Positions 8,758-17,606 are shown, counted from the stretch's first letter. The stretch is 64,000 nucleotides of DNA from Micromonospora purpureochromogenes (GCF_900091515.1 NZ_LT607410.1:2852001-2916000); one strand, 5' to 3'. Numbers and translations are program-made. Notes: generated by a model not told the origin, from the sequence alone.

Positions 8758-9300
8758 ATGTCTCGCCTGACCGCTCCCGCGCGCGCCGACATCGACGCGA
8801 AGACGCAGGGCGCGCTCGACGCCATCGCGAAGCAGTTCGGCTTCGCGCCCAGCATGTTCACCACGCTCGCCGCGAACCCGACCGTGCTCAAGATCGTGAT
8901 GGGCCTGCAGGGCAGCATCGCGAAGCTCCTGGACGCGAAGACGCGCCACACGATCGCCCTCGCGGTCTCTCAGTCGAACGGCTGCCACTACTGCCAGGCA
9001 CTCCACGGTTTCATCTCGTCGAACCTCGGCGGTATGTCGGCGGAGGAGATCGAGCTCGCCCGCATGGGCACGTCCAGCGACCCGAAGCGCGCCGCCGTCG
9101 CGAAGTTCGCGCAGCACGTGATCGAGACGCGTGGCCAGGTCAGCGACGAGGACCTCGCAGCGATCCGCGAGGTCGGATATCTCGACCCGGAGATCCAGGC
9201 GATCGTCACCATCGTGGTCGTCACCCTGCTCACGAACTACCTCAACAACGTCAGCGACGCCGTCGTCGACGTCCCCGGCGCCGACCACCAGTCGGCCTGA
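8758..9300 (+). CDS. AhpD-like carboxymuconolactone decarboxylase family peroxidase
   Basis: A 180-residue all-helical protein. The motif NGCHYCQALH places Cys76, Cys79 and His83 as the CxxC/His alkylhydroperoxidase centre of AhpD-type proteins, which reduce organic peroxides or recycle a peroxiredoxin. The start is ATG with GGAGG 9 nt upstream. It is first of a plus-strand run with a nitroreductase (39-bp gap) and an MmcQ/YjbR protein, and sits behind operators O1 and O2. A role in peroxide or electrophile detoxification is inferred; the substrate is unknown. Confidence 0.9.
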   Translation: MSRLTAPARADIDAKTQGALDAIAKQFGFAPSMFTTLAANPTVLKIVMGLQGSIAKLLDAKTRHTIALAVSQSNGCHYCQALHGFISSNLGGMSAEEIELARMGTSSDPKRAAVAKFAQHVIETRGQVSDEDLAAIREVGYLDPEIQAIVTIVVVTLLTNYLNNVSDAVVDVPGADHQSA

Positions 9301-9339
9301 CTTTCCTCTCCACCCCCCGTTCAAACGAAGGAAAGCGCG

Positions 9340-9993
9340 ATGTTGAATCTCGACAAGCTGATCACGAAGCACCTCACCCGCTACTTCGACCCGAGCAAGA
9401 GGATCCCGGAGGAGACGTTCCAGCAGCTGCTGCGTTACCTGCGCACCTCGCCGACGACGATCAACATCCAGCCGAACCGTTTCCATGTGCTGGAGACGCA
9501 GGATGGTAAGGACAAGCTCGCGGACGCACTGGTCGGCCGCTTCGCGGACAACGCGGAGAAGGTGCGCAACGCGTCGCACGCCATCGTCTTCACGACGCGC
9601 AAGGACATCCCCGACACGCACCTGCAGGAGATCTTCGAGAAGGAGCGCGCCGACGGGCGCTTCGCCGACCCGGAGATCCAGAAGGGATGGGAGGCGGGCG
9701 CCTCCAACTTCGTGGAGATCCAGACAAAGAACTATGGCGGGAACGTGCTCCACTGGCTTGAGAAGAACACCTACCTTGTCGTCGGCGCCACGATGATGGC
9801 CGCCGCATCCCTCGGGGTGGACGCGACGCCGATGGAGGGCTTCGACCGGGCGACCGTGGACGCGGCCTTCGACCTGACCGACACCGACTACACGACCACG
9901 CTGCTCCTGGTGCTCGGCTACCCCGACGAGGCTCGGGTCTCCCACCAGCCGGTCTCGCGGTTCGACGCGGAGAAGATCTTTACGCACATGTGA
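9340..9993 (+). CDS. NfsB/NfnB-type oxygen-insensitive NAD(P)H nitroreductase
   Basis: A 217-residue FMN flavoprotein of the nitroreductase superfamily, expected to reduce nitroaromatics, quinones or dihydropteridines with NAD(P)H. Typical segments are RRYLRTSPTTINIQPN-like LLRYLRTSPTTINIQPNRF near residue 31, the VRNASHAIVF strand, and the C-terminal LLLVLGYPDE plus PVSRFDAEKIF. AAGGAAAG precedes the ATG. It is likely cotranscribed with the AhpD-like gene. A second copy at 16551-16830 has lost its middle. Confidence 0.92.
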   Translation: MLNLDKLITKHLTRYFDPSKRIPEETFQQLLRYLRTSPTTINIQPNRFHVLETQDGKDKLADALVGRFADNAEKVRNASHAIVFTTRKDIPDTHLQEIFEKERADGRFADPEIQKGWEAGASNFVEIQTKNYGGNVLHWLEKNTYLVVGATMMAAASLGVDATPMEGFDRATVDAAFDLTDTDYTTTLLLVLGYPDEARVSHQPVSRFDAEKIFTHM

Positions 9994-10115
9994 CGGACGG
10001 GGCGGACATCGGACCGCGATGCCGGCCCCGTTCACCGCGACTCGGTTGCCCGGCGTCCGCACCTCCTCGACGGAGGCCGGGGCAATCGATCCCTGAGGAC
10101 TTCGAGGAGGTCAAG

Positions 10116-10511
10116 ATGCAGATTGATAAGGCAGTGCAGGATCGAGCCGCGACCCGCGCCGCCGAGCTTCCCGGCTCCGAGCACACACACCAGTTCACCG
10201 GCGACTGGGAGGTATGGAAAGTCGGCGGCAAGGTGTTCATGCTGCAGACGTCCATGCCCGGCGAGCCTGTCGTGATCCTGAAAGCTGATCCAAGCGACGC
10301 GGAGGCGCTCCGCGCAGCTCACGCGAGCATCTCGCCCGGCTACCACATGAACAAGAAGCACTGGATCACAGTGCGGGCGGGTGCGGACGTCGGGCCCGCG
10401 CTGGTCGACAGTCTCGTGACCGAGTCGTACCTCCTCGTCGTTGCCGGCCTGCCGAAGCAGAGCCGTCCCGTCAATCCCGCTTCGTTCCGCGTCCCGCCCT
10501 CCGCCGACTGA
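10116..10511 (+). CDS. MmcQ/YjbR family protein (copy 1)
   Basis: A 131-residue small CyaY-like fold protein (MmcQ/YjbR). The family is often called DNA-binding but its biochemical role is unsettled. Visible landmarks are EVWKVGGKVFML, VVILKADP, GYHMNKKHWITV and the end LVVAGLPKQSRP. I chose ATG 10116, which follows GAGGAGG by 5 nt. The frame opens earlier at 9990 but that stretch lacks homology. It is the third gene after the AhpD-like and nitroreductase genes; the copy at 16125 is also next to a nitroreductase gene, so the pairing is old. Confidence 0.88.
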   Translation: MQIDKAVQDRAATRAAELPGSEHTHQFTGDWEVWKVGGKVFMLQTSMPGEPVVILKADPSDAEALRAAHASISPGYHMNKKHWITVRAGADVGPALVDSLVTESYLLVVAGLPKQSRPVNPASFRVPPSAD

Positions 10512-10558
10512 TCACGCTGACGCCGACCGCGCCCAGAGCGCCGGGCGGGCCGTACGGT

Positions 10559-10632
10559 GTGAGCGTGATCGATGGGTTCGCTGCGCGGTACGCGGAGCTG
10601 GTAACGGGTTCCTACGACTGTGTGGACCGGCA
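10559..10632 (+). pseudogene. N-terminal scrap of a mobile-element-associated protein
   Basis: GTG 10559 opens with IDGFAARYAELVTGSYDCVD, which I recall as the beginning of a longer actinobacterial protein often found beside insertion sequences. The next codons (RQDLEKQQV) no longer fit, so only about 24 residues survive. An inverted repeat GATCACGCT (10510-10518) / AGCGTGATC (10562-10570) frames its start and may be an old element end. Confidence 0.35.
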
Positions 10633-10723
10633 GGATCTGGAGAAGCAGCAGGTACGGCAACGGCGCGCTCATGGGCACGGGCATGACGGCAGCGCAGGGC
10701 TCGAACTCGCTCAGAACCGCACT

Positions 10724-10978
10724 TCAGACAGCCGAACCGAGTATTCGAGCCCCACACGCCCGCGGCAGCGGCACCCCGGCGAGGGCGGTGCGCAGCCGGC
10801 CGATGTCCAGCCGCCCGCAGGCGAGGGTGTCATACAACGCCCCTTGACCCCGACGGTGCTCACCCACCAGCGACAACTCCACCAACGACCGGACCGGCCC
10901 ATCGACGCACAACGCGGCGTCCGTCAGGTCGAACAACGCGTCCGCTGGCACGGTCAAGCAGCGGTAGAACGAGGTTAG
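10724..10978 (-). pseudogene. Transposase N-terminal remnant
   Basis: The minus frame reads FYRCLTVPADALFDLTD, VRSLVELSLVGEHRRGQGAL, then LRTALAGVPLPRACG before losing homology and stopping at 10724. This pattern is the N-terminus of a common actinomycete transposase group. Only about 85 residues remain and no catalytic residues are present. It is another sign of repeated element insertion at this end of the island. Confidence 0.6.
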
Positions 10979-11008
10979 ATCAAGTTAGAGCTGTGCGAAC
11001 GGCCCGAC

Positions 11009-11470
11009 TTATCGCAACGGGCCATCGCCGGGGCCATTGGGGTCGTCGACCAGGTGGATCGCGGCTTCTTCGGCGCTCGCGGCACCCGCGTCGATTCCGG
11101 CGTCCCACGCCACTGACTCGGCCTCCTCGTCCGCGCCCAGACCCTCGTCGTAGGCGACGAGGCGCCCCGCGCGCGTGTCCCGCTCGTACCCCCGCCGGGT
11201 CAGCTCATCCTCGTCGTCGGCCACCTCGGCGTACGGATCGAGGTCCGGCTCCTCCTGACCCAGCAGTTGATCGAGGGACTCGCCCGCCCGCTGCTCGGCG
11301 ATGGTGGTGCCGAAGCGGTTCGCGCCCGTCCAGCGATCTGCGGCGACGATGCCGGTATCGAGGGGATCACTGACGCGATCGTCGTCCAGGGTGTCCGAGG
11401 CGTCCAGGACCCCCTCGTCCTCGATCGCGTCCCACTCCTCGACGGGCTCGATGCTCTCGGTCTGGCTCAC
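11009..11470 (-). CDS. DUF5709 family protein
   Basis: A 153-residue acidic protein with no membrane segment. The centre has the family signature AGESLDQLLGQEEPDLDPY followed by GRLVAYDEG and ends EAAIHLVDDP. GTG 11470 follows AAGGAG. DUF5709 proteins are small, acidic and confined to actinobacteria; their function is unknown. It stands alone between transposase debris and the GNAT pair. Confidence 0.85.
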   Translation of the reverse strand: MSQTESIEPVEEWDAIEDEGVLDASDTLDDDRVSDPLDTGIVAADRWTGANRFGTTIAEQRAGESLDQLLGQEEPDLDPYAEVADDEDELTRRGYERDTRAGRLVAYDEGLGADEEAESVAWDAGIDAGAASAEEAAIHLVDDPNGPGDGPLR

Positions 11471-11966
11471 GGCCGTCTCTCCTTCGTAAGGCTCGAGCGA
11501 TGGCGGAAACCTAGGATGTTTCCTGCCGATCTTGAAACTGGTTGGGTTACTGAGTGTCGGCTGCCGGTGTCAGGCGGCCTCGGGGCGGATGTTCCGGTAC
11601 CGGCCGTCGCCTGTTCTGCTGGTCAAGGAGACCTCACGTGACGAGAGCGACCTCCTGCCAGGGACTGGCCGGCGGACCGGCCCATCTTCGCGGCTACGGC
11701 CCTACCCCCGCCGAAGCCGATGATGAGAACGCTCCGCACCCGCCCCCATCTGGACGTCCAGCGTCGCGGGGGGCCGGCGAGGGTGCGCGTCGCGCGCCAG
11801 AACCCATCCGGCGTGGAGCGGAACGTGGGTCGCCATCACCGGAGAAGAGCGGCCGCACCGTCGCCCGCAGGTCCAACCTCGTGGCGAGGCCGGTACACAT
11901 CCTCGTGGACGAACTCGGGGTCCGCGTCGAGGGGCATGATGCGAGCGCGGAGTCAGCGAGGGTAGC
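11471..11966. other. 496-bp stretch with no recognisable gene
   Basis: Open frames exist on both strands, but none gives a family motif, a good ribosome site or a plausible protein. It may be decayed coding DNA. I see no repeats or strong hairpins in it. Confidence 0.5.
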
Positions 11967-12440
11967 TCAGCCGAGGTCGCGTTCGAACGCGGTGAGCTGC
12001 TCGTCGTCCCGGCCTCCCACGGGTTCGTGCTTGGGGTACGCGCCGGAGCCGGGATGGATCTTGTCGATGAGGTCGGTGTACTCCCGGTTGCGGGCAATGA
12101 ACTCACCCACGACCGGGCAGATGATCGTGATCTTCTTCCCGCTCTCGCGGATCTCGTTCAGGACGCGAGAGACGAGTTCCGTGGCTACCCGATGGTGGCG
12201 GTAGGCGGGATCGACCCAGGTCGTCAGCAGAACGACACGGCCGCCCACGAACCGGTACGGGAGCTCGGCGATCGCTTCGGCGCCGAGGGTGGCGACCCAT
12301 CGCCCGTGCTCCGCGTCGTTGATGACATCGAGCTCCCAGCTGGACTCCACCTCGCTGAGACCTGACTTGTCCAAAGCGGCGATGATCGCCGCGTTGTTCT
12401 CTTCGCGGGAGACCGCCTCGGCCTCGGGATTGATCGGCAT
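11967..12440 (-). CDS. GNAT-like N-acetyltransferase, YjdJ type (copy A)
   Basis: A 157-residue protein of the small YjdJ-like (COG2388) acetyltransferase group. It shows the beta-bulge and acetyl-CoA loop region TTWVDPAYRHHRVATELV, then KKITIICPVVGEFIARN and EYTDLIDKIHP. ATG 12440 is preferred over GTG 12446 because AGGA lies 9 nt upstream. It follows a paralogue by 34 bp on the same strand. The pair probably arose by tandem duplication. The substrate is unknown. Confidence 0.82.
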   Translation of the reverse strand: MPINPEAEAVSREENNAAIIAALDKSGLSEVESSWELDVINDAEHGRWVATLGAEAIAELPYRFVGGRVVLLTTWVDPAYRHHRVATELVSRVLNEIRESGKKITIICPVVGEFIARNREYTDLIDKIHPGSGAYPKHEPVGGRDDEQLTAFERDLG

Positions 12441-12474
12441 CGTCACACTTCCTGTCGGGGAGCTGATGGGTGGT

Positions 12475-12933
12475 TCAGGACCGGGGTGAACCCTTGGTCA
12501 CTCCCGGGTGCTCAGGGTCGATGAGGTCGGCGTACTCGGGGTTGTGCTCGATGAAGGTGCGCACGATCGGGCACAGGATGGTGACCGTCTTGCCTTGCGC
12601 GCGCACGTCGTTTAGGACGCGTCGGATCAGTTCGGTGGCGACGCCCTGTTTGCGGAACTCGGGGTACACCAGGGCGGCCAGCAGCACGAGTCGGTCGTCG
12701 CCGGCGACGTTGTAGGTCAGCCCGGCGATCTCGCGGTCGCCGACGATGGCGTCGTAGATGCCGGTTTTCTCGTCGTTGACGACGGCGAAGTCGAATGCGC
12801 GGGCATGGGGATCATCGAGGACCTCGTCAATGAGGACGGCCTGGTCCTGACTGGCTGTGCCTTTCTCCTCGGGGTGTCCGGCCTCGTCGGGGTACTCGGA
12901 GGCGTAGCGGGTCGGCTCGGCTGGGCCGGTCAT
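12475..12933 (-). CDS. GNAT-like N-acetyltransferase, YjdJ type (copy B)
   Basis: A 152-residue paralogue of the next gene, with ALVYPEFRKQGVATELIRRV as the acetyl-CoA loop and KTVTILCPIVRTFIEHNPEY after it. ATG 12933 follows GAAGGGA. The frame is open further upstream to 13116, but that part is antisense to a quinone-reductase remnant. It is upstream of copy A and likely cotranscribed. Confidence 0.82.
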   Translation of the reverse strand: MTGPAEPTRYASEYPDEAGHPEEKGTASQDQAVLIDEVLDDPHARAFDFAVVNDEKTGIYDAIVGDREIAGLTYNVAGDDRLVLLAALVYPEFRKQGVATELIRRVLNDVRAQGKTVTILCPIVRTFIEHNPEYADLIDPEHPGVTKGSPRS

Positions 12934-12954
12934 GTGGGTGTCCCTTCGTTGATG

Positions 12955-13337
12955 GTCATCAGATCGGTCCCGGCTCGCGGCGACAGTCGTACTCGTCCAG
13001 CGTCTTCCCCTTGACGCGCTCGGTCGGGTTGAAAGCGGCGACGGCATCATCGAGAGCCGCCACGGTGGCGATGTTTGCCCGCAGCCGCCCGTCCCGCACC
13101 TGCTGGACGATCTCACTCAGTTGTCGACTCCCGCGCGCCGAAGTCGAGCGCCGTTTGACGGTCGGCAGCGCGTCCGGTGCCGATGACGTATGCGCCGGCC
13201 TGACGGGCGAGCTGTGCCGCCATCGAGCCGACTGCGCGGGCTCTGCCCTTCACGAAGGCGGCCGTGCTCGCACGGACCTTGCCATGCCGTCAAGCCCGTC
13301 ATCGCGACGCCCGCGCCCAACGCGAAGTCGACGTGAA
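12955..13337 (-). pseudogene. Zinc-free quinone oxidoreductase with internal deletions
   Basis: Reading the minus strand gives pieces of a protein closely similar to the intact gene at 22789: VDFALGAGVAMTGLTAWQG, then SMAAQLARQAGAYVIGTGRA and DRQTALDFGA, then a jump over about 80 residues to LSEIVQQVRDGRLRANIATV and FNPTERVKGKT. The start, nucleotide-loop GAAGAVG and central domain are missing. It overlaps the last codons of the MFS gene. It is one of several internally deleted relics in the island. Confidence 0.82.
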
Positions 13338-14510
13338 CAGGGTGGCGATGAGGGCAAGTGCACCGTAGCCGAGCGCGATCTGCGGCAGCGAGAGGGCGTG
13401 GGAAAGTTGGCCGGCGAGAAGGGCCGGAATCGTAGCGCTGCTGTAGCAGAGCAGGTAGATCACGCTGAAGATCGATGCCCGGTCGGCCGGTGTGCTTCCG
13501 TGCAGCAGACCGCGAGTGGCGGCGCTGATGGCGATCCCTTGAGCGGCGCCGGCGACGATCGTTGCGGCGATGAACAACGCCAGTGTGCCGGTGGCGATCG
13601 CCGTGATGATGCCGATCATTCCGGCTAGGAAGGCGATCATGCCGAGACGTTGGGCTGCCGTTGTGGTGAACCGGCCGCCGAGGGGAGCGCCGAGAACGCT
13701 GGGACCCATGTAGGCGGCGAACACCAGTCCGACGACGAGCGGGCTGCTGGTGTGGAGCTGATCCTCGACCAGCGCAGGCACGAACGCTTGGTAGAAGGCC
13801 CCGGCCGCCCAGGTGGCCAGGAACACCGCCGCCGCGACGGGGAGCAGATGCCTGACCCGGGCTGGCACGTGGACCCGGGGTCGCAGCGATCGCCAAGCAC
13901 CCGGCATCCGGGTGACGGTCTCCGGGCTGACGGCAATGAGACCGACAGACAGGAGGAGAAGGCCGATGACAACCAGAAAGACGAGGTCGCGTGGCCACGG
14001 CCCGAACTGAACCAGGGCGCCGGAGGCGATGGCGCCGACGGCGAGGCCAAGCATGACTGTCTGGCTGGAGGCGACAGAGGCCAACCACGCCGGCCTGGCG
14101 GGTGCGGCGTCGACGATGTACGCAGTGAGGCTGCTACTGGCCAGCCCGGCGCCAAGGCCCATCAGGAGCCGGCCGGTGATCAGGACGCCGATGTCGTGCA
14201 CGTTCAACAGCAGCACACAGCCCAAGAGGAGCAGGACGAGGCTGGCGATCGAGGTGGGCCGCCGGCCCAGATGATTGGACAGTCGCCCCAGCACCAGCAG
14301 CGTGGTCAGAGTGGCGGTGGAGTACGCGACGACGGTCATCGAGATGCCGGCGTTGGTGAACCCGTCCTCGGCCCGATAGATGTTGAACAGCGGGATCGTC
14401 GAGCCCACAGCGGCAAACGCGGCCACCAGGGAGACCACCGCAGATATGAAGGTCAGCCGGAGCGTTCCGCCCCGGCCGGCCACGCTGGTCACTGGTACCG
14501 TGTTGAGCAT
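13299..14510 (-). CDS. MFS exporter, 12-helix drug/metabolite type
   Basis: A 403-residue integral membrane protein with about 12 hydrophobic helices. The motif-A region between helices 2 and 3 is LGRLSNHLGRRP, and GRLLMGLGAGLASS lies in helix 4. It is probably a proton-driven exporter. The last ten residues (STSRWARASR) lie over a quinone-reductase remnant read in another frame, so the natural C-terminus has probably been replaced. ATG 14510 has no clear ribosome site. Confidence 0.85.
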   Translation of the reverse strand: MLNTVPVTSVAGRGGTLRLTFISAVVSLVAAFAAVGSTIPLFNIYRAEDGFTNAGISMTVVAYSTATLTTLLVLGRLSNHLGRRPTSIASLVLLLLGCVLLLNVHDIGVLITGRLLMGLGAGLASSSLTAYIVDAAPARPAWLASVASSQTVMLGLAVGAIASGALVQFGPWPRDLVFLVVIGLLLLSVGLIAVSPETVTRMPGAWRSLRPRVHVPARVRHLLPVAAAVFLATWAAGAFYQAFVPALVEDQLHTSSPLVVGLVFAAYMGPSVLGAPLGGRFTTTAAQRLGMIAFLAGMIGIITAIATGTLALFIAATIVAGAAQGIAISAATRGLLHGSTPADRASIFSVIYLLCYSSATIPALLAGQLSHALSLPQIALGYGALALIATLFTSTSRWARASR

Positions 14511-14625
14511 CTATCTGCGCCTCTCTGTTGTGCTGAACTGTGCGGTTCGACGTGCGCTGTAGGTGGGCACAACGAACGGCGTCATGGTCCGACTGTTTGG
14601 TGTCGGTTCGCGGCGCCGTCTTACT

Positions 14626-14766
14626 TCAATGTCGCGATTGCGCTCCGTTGTGCGGTTCATCGGCGACGAACGTGAAGCCGCGGGTGGTCATGTCCGTGCG
14701 CCGGCGCTCAGTGGCCGGGAGGACAGCTCGGGCGGATGCGACGACACGATCCCGATCAGTTCCCAT
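14626..14766 (-). pseudogene. Truncated duplicate of the OsmC gene
   Basis: 46 codons from ATG 14766 repeat the start of the OsmC gene at 18297 almost exactly (DRDRVVASARAVLPATERRR, then FTFVADEPH) and then run into an unrelated tail and TGA. No active-site cysteine remains. It is part of the segment duplicated between 14652-15020 and 18184-18690. Confidence 0.82.
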
Positions 14767-15020
14767 CAGCCGCGACTTCTGTGTGAATCCTGGTAGTAAC
14801 GGTCCAGCTACGCGGCTCCGCCAGCAGCCGGGCCGCGGTCTGAGTGGGGCCTGCGGCCGGGCGTGTCACCCCGTGACCGAGTACCTCTCCAGGCTAGCCT
14901 CCCTGGACTTTATAGTCCAATCTACTGCTTCTGGTCAGAACCGCTCGGCCCTCGTGCATCATCAACGTCGTCGCCTCCCGCGACTCGGGCGGCCTCAAAT
15001 CCAGACAACATGAAACATCG
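14652..15020. repeat. Segmental duplication, left copy
   Basis: It matches 18184-18690: the OsmC start, the spacer with CCGAGTACCTC and CAGGCTAGCC, an operator, and GTCGTCGCCTCCCGCGAC followed by ACATCGATGCTG-like sequence. The right copy has about 90 extra bases that include a second operator. The rest of the gap up to 15169 holds no recognisable gene. Confidence 0.75.
14904..14919. promoter_or_regulatory. Operator O3 of the TGGAC-N6-GTCCA family
   Basis: TGGACTTTATAGTCCA is a perfect palindrome inside the left duplication copy, 138 bp upstream of the truncated OsmC start. Its target gene is dead. It might still titrate repressor or act on the MFS gene 394 bp away. Confidence 0.7.
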
Positions 15021-15169
15021 ATGCTGTGATCCGCGACGAGCCCTGCGTGGCGTATCCACTGCGTCGGCGAGGTCCAACGGCAAGGCCTCAGCAAGATCGG
15101 TCCGCTCCGCCACGCCGGACAAACCGATCATCCCTTCGGACGATCTACAACCTCCTTCTACCGCGGACG

Positions 15170-16081
15170 TCAGAACTCGAGGACGTACTTGACCCCACCA
15201 GAGCGGCCCCGCGCGACCTGGTCCGCGATCGCGGCGCCGTTCTTGATTGGTGTCGTTTGGACGTCAATTCTCAGTTCGCCGGAGGCGGCGAGTGCCGCGA
15301 GTTCGCCGAGTGCACGTCCGTCGGGCTGCACGTAGAGGTCCGAGGTGGTGATTCCGCGAATCGGGTCGGGTGCGTCCGAGGTGATGGAGGTGAGGCGGCC
15401 TCCGTCGGTGAGCAGTCCGACCGCGTCCTCGGCGGTGCCTTTCGCGGCGATGAGAACGGCGTCGAATCGGCGATCGCTCTTCTGCGCCCAACCGTCAGCG
15501 TGGCTGTCGATGACCTCGCTGGCACCGAGGGCGCGGAGCCGATCGGCGTGGGCCGGCCCGGCACCGGCGACGATGTCGGCGCCCCGGAGGTGGGCGAGTT
15601 GCACGGCCAGTGACGCGGTGGGGCCGGACGCTCCGACGACGAGCAGGCGGGTGGTGGCGTCGACCTGGAGCTCGTCGAGGGCCTGCTGGGCGGTGAGCCC
15701 GGCGACCGGGAGTGCCGCCGCGATCTCCGGAGCCAGGTTCTCGGGCAGTCGTGCGACGTGCGCGGAACGGACCAGGACGCGCTTTGCCCAGGTGCCGCTG
15801 CCGCCGGGCAGGGGCGCCTCGTGGACCAGCACGAGGTCTCCCGTGCGGAATTCGGTCTCGTCCGGGCCGGTCGCGGTGACGCGGCCGACGGCTTCGACGC
15901 CCAGAGCTGCGGGCGGAACGAGGCCGACGTCCCATCCGCCGGTGTGAAGCAGGGCGTCCCACGGCCCGATCCCTGCCGCGACGACCTCCAGGACGAGCTC
16001 GCCCGCGTCAGGCTGGCGGGGGTCCGGAAGATCGAGGATCTCCAGAGCGCCGTTGGCGGCTCGAACACCGAGTCCGATCAT
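15170..16081 (-). CDS. NADP-dependent zinc-free quinone oxidoreductase (MDR family)
   Basis: A 303-residue medium-chain reductase without the zinc-binding cysteines. The N-terminal GroES-like fold (GVEAVGRVTATGPDE, GDLVLVHEA) precedes LPVAGLTAQQALDEL and a Rossmann loop, here LLVVGASGPTASLAVQLA instead of the usual GAAGGVG. Such enzymes reduce quinones or alpha,beta-unsaturated carbonyls. ATG 16081 follows AGGAGGAAGAACC. An MmcQ/YjbR gene lies 43 bp upstream on the same strand, so they are probably one transcript. Confidence 0.9.
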   Translation of the reverse strand: MIGLGVRAANGALEILDLPDPRQPDAGELVLEVVAAGIGPWDALLHTGGWDVGLVPPAALGVEAVGRVTATGPDETEFRTGDLVLVHEAPLPGGSGTWAKRVLVRSAHVARLPENLAPEIAAALPVAGLTAQQALDELQVDATTRLLVVGASGPTASLAVQLAHLRGADIVAGAGPAHADRLRALGASEVIDSHADGWAQKSDRRFDAVLIAAKGTAEDAVGLLTDGGRLTSITSDAPDPIRGITTSDLYVQPDGRALGELAALAASGELRIDVQTTPIKNGAAIADQVARGRSGGVKYVLEF

Positions 16082-16124
16082 GGTTCTTCCTCCTGTGTTG
16101 ATTCTGTTGGGCGTGTTTCGGGTT

Positions 16125-16505
16125 TCAGGCGGCCGGGTTCGTGCTCGGATCCACGGGCCGCCTGGACTTCGGGAGTTTGTCGACCACGAGCCGGTAGGAG
16201 TCGGTGACGAGTTCCTTCACCAGGTTCTCGTCGAGGCTGGGCCCACCTGCTGCCGTGATCCAGTGCTTCTTGTCCATGTGGTAGCCGGTCGTGATCTCTG
16301 CGTACTGCTCGCGCAGCCCAACGGCCTCGTCCGGATCGGCCTTCAGGATCACGACGGGGTGTCCCGGCATGTCGGTCATGAGCATGAAGAGCTTGCCGCC
16401 CACCTTGTACAGCTCCCAATTCGGGCCGACACGGTGCTCGAACGTCACGTCCGGCAGCTCTGTCGCGTACTCGTTCGCGACCTTCTGGAGTTCCTGTCCG
16501 TCCAT
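16125..16505 (-). CDS. MmcQ/YjbR family protein (copy 2)
   Basis: A 126-residue paralogue of the protein at 10116, with ELYKVGGKLFMLMTDMPG, VVILKADPDE, GYHMDKKHWIT and LVVDKLPKSRRP. ATG 16505 follows GAGGAG at 11 nt. As with copy 1, it lies next to a nitroreductase gene, but here that gene (16551-16830) is broken. Confidence 0.88.
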   Translation of the reverse strand: MDGQELQKVANEYATELPDVTFEHRVGPNWELYKVGGKLFMLMTDMPGHPVVILKADPDEAVGLREQYAEITTGYHMDKKHWITAAGGPSLDENLVKELVTDSYRLVVDKLPKSRRPVDPSTNPAA

Positions 16506-16550
16506 AGCTGATCAACTCCTCTAACGATCGGTTCGCCCGGGCCGGGCCGC

Positions 16551-16830
16551 TCAGGCGAAGGTGAAGCGACGCTCGGGCTCGAACCGCGACACCGGGGTCT
16601 TGTACTGCTTCGCCTCGTCGGGGTAGCCGAGCGCGAGCAGCACGGTGGTGGTGTGTCCGGTCGCGCGGATGTTGAAGGCCATGTCCACGCTGACCGCTCG
16701 CCGAGGTTGGCCGCCAGCCGCTCCTTGCCCTCCTGGGTGGACACGACGTAGAAGTGGTTCGGCTGGAGGTTCGTCGACGTGGGAGCCGAGCGCAGGAACT
16801 TCAGCAGCTGCTGAGGGGCTGTAGATAGCG
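16551..16830 (-). pseudogene. Nitroreductase (NfsB-like) with internal deletion
   Basis: Fragments of the 9340 type are joined: PQQLLKFLRSAPTSTNLQPN and VVSTQEGKERLAANLGE, then a shift and loss of about 110 residues, then MAFNIRATGHTTTVLLALGY and the C-terminal PVSRFEPERRFTFA with the stop at 16551. The start and the middle of the FMN fold are gone, so it is non-functional. It sits 46 bp before MmcQ copy 2, mirroring the nitroreductase-MmcQ order at 9340-10511. Confidence 0.85.
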
Positions 16831-16844
16831 GAAGTCGGATACGA

Positions 16845-17606
16845 CTAGGGTTTGCGGGCGAGGAGTTCGCCCACCCGGTCGAAGCTGATGCCTGTCGTGG
16901 CCGAGGCGATGTCGCCGGCCTTGAGCGCCGTGGCCGCCTGTTCGAGAGCACCCATCGCATGCGTGTAGAGAGCAGGGCCCAGGCTGATGCGCTTGACCCC
17001 GGCCTTCTGCAGTTCAGAGACGGTCAGCACCTGGTCCGCCGGTGAGATGAGGACGTTCACGGGTGTCGGCGCGACGGCGGTGACGATCGCGACCAGGGAC
17101 TCGAGTTCGGGCGGGAACGGCGCGTAGAGCACGTCGGCGCCGACCTCAGCGAAGGCCGTCAGCCGTCGGATGGTGTCATCGAGGTCAGGCCGCCCCTGGA
17201 TGAAGTTGTCGGTGCGAGCGGTGACGACGATGCGTCGCTTCGCCGCGGCGACCGCACTGCGAACCCGGCCCACCGCGTCGTCGAAGTCGCGGATCGGGTC
17301 ATTGGGATTCCCGGTGGTGTCCTCGATCCCGATGCCGGCCAGCGCGTGTGCGACGGCACCGTCCACGGTCGCGGCGACGTCCTCGGCGGTGACGCCGTAG
17401 CCGTCCTCGAAGTCACCGTTGACGGGCAACCCCGTGAGCCGGCCGAGCAGCTGTGCGTGGTCGAGATGCTCGTCGCGGGTGATGCTGTGGCATCCGTCGA
17501 CGCGGCCGAGCGCGGCCGCCAGGGCCGCCGACGACGTGCCGATGGCCTCGAAGCCGGCATCCGCCAGGACCAGTGCCGACGCCTTGGCCGACGCGGGGTC
17601 GGGCAA
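16845..17606 (-). CDS. Isocitrate lyase / PEP mutase superfamily protein, N-terminus shortened
   Basis: A 253-residue (beta/alpha)8 protein of the PEP mutase / isocitrate lyase group, which break or form C-C or C-P bonds in oxaloacetate-like acids. Visible signatures are AGFEAIGTSSAALAAALG, the Mg-binding DFEDGYG, GIGIEDTTG and VVTARTDNF. The frame is closed by TAG just before TTG 17606, so the usual 15 to 20 N-terminal residues (LPNAWD-type strand) are absent. It may be inactive. The 262 bp upstream to the OsmC gene show no gene. Confidence 0.75.
   Translation of the reverse strand: MPDPASAKASALVLADAGFEAIGTSSAALAAALGRVDGCHSITRDEHLDHAQLLGRLTGLPVNGDFEDGYGVTAEDVAATVDGAVAHALAGIGIEDTTGNPNDPIRDFDDAVGRVRSAVAAAKRRIVVTARTDNFIQGRPDLDDTIRRLTAFAEVGADVLYAPFPPELESLVAIVTAVAPTPVNVLISPADQVLTVSELQKAGVKRISLGPALYTHAMGALEQAATALKAGDIASATTGISFDRVGELLARKP

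Noticed and set aside
10510..10570. Terminator after MmcQ copy 1
   Set aside because: The inverted repeat GATCACGCT/AGCGTGATC has a 43-nt spacer and begins inside the stop codon region; it is more likely an element end or chance.
12934..13116. N-terminal extension of GNAT copy B
   Set aside because: The extension is another-frame reading of the quinone-reductase remnant, and ATG 12933 has its own ribosome site.
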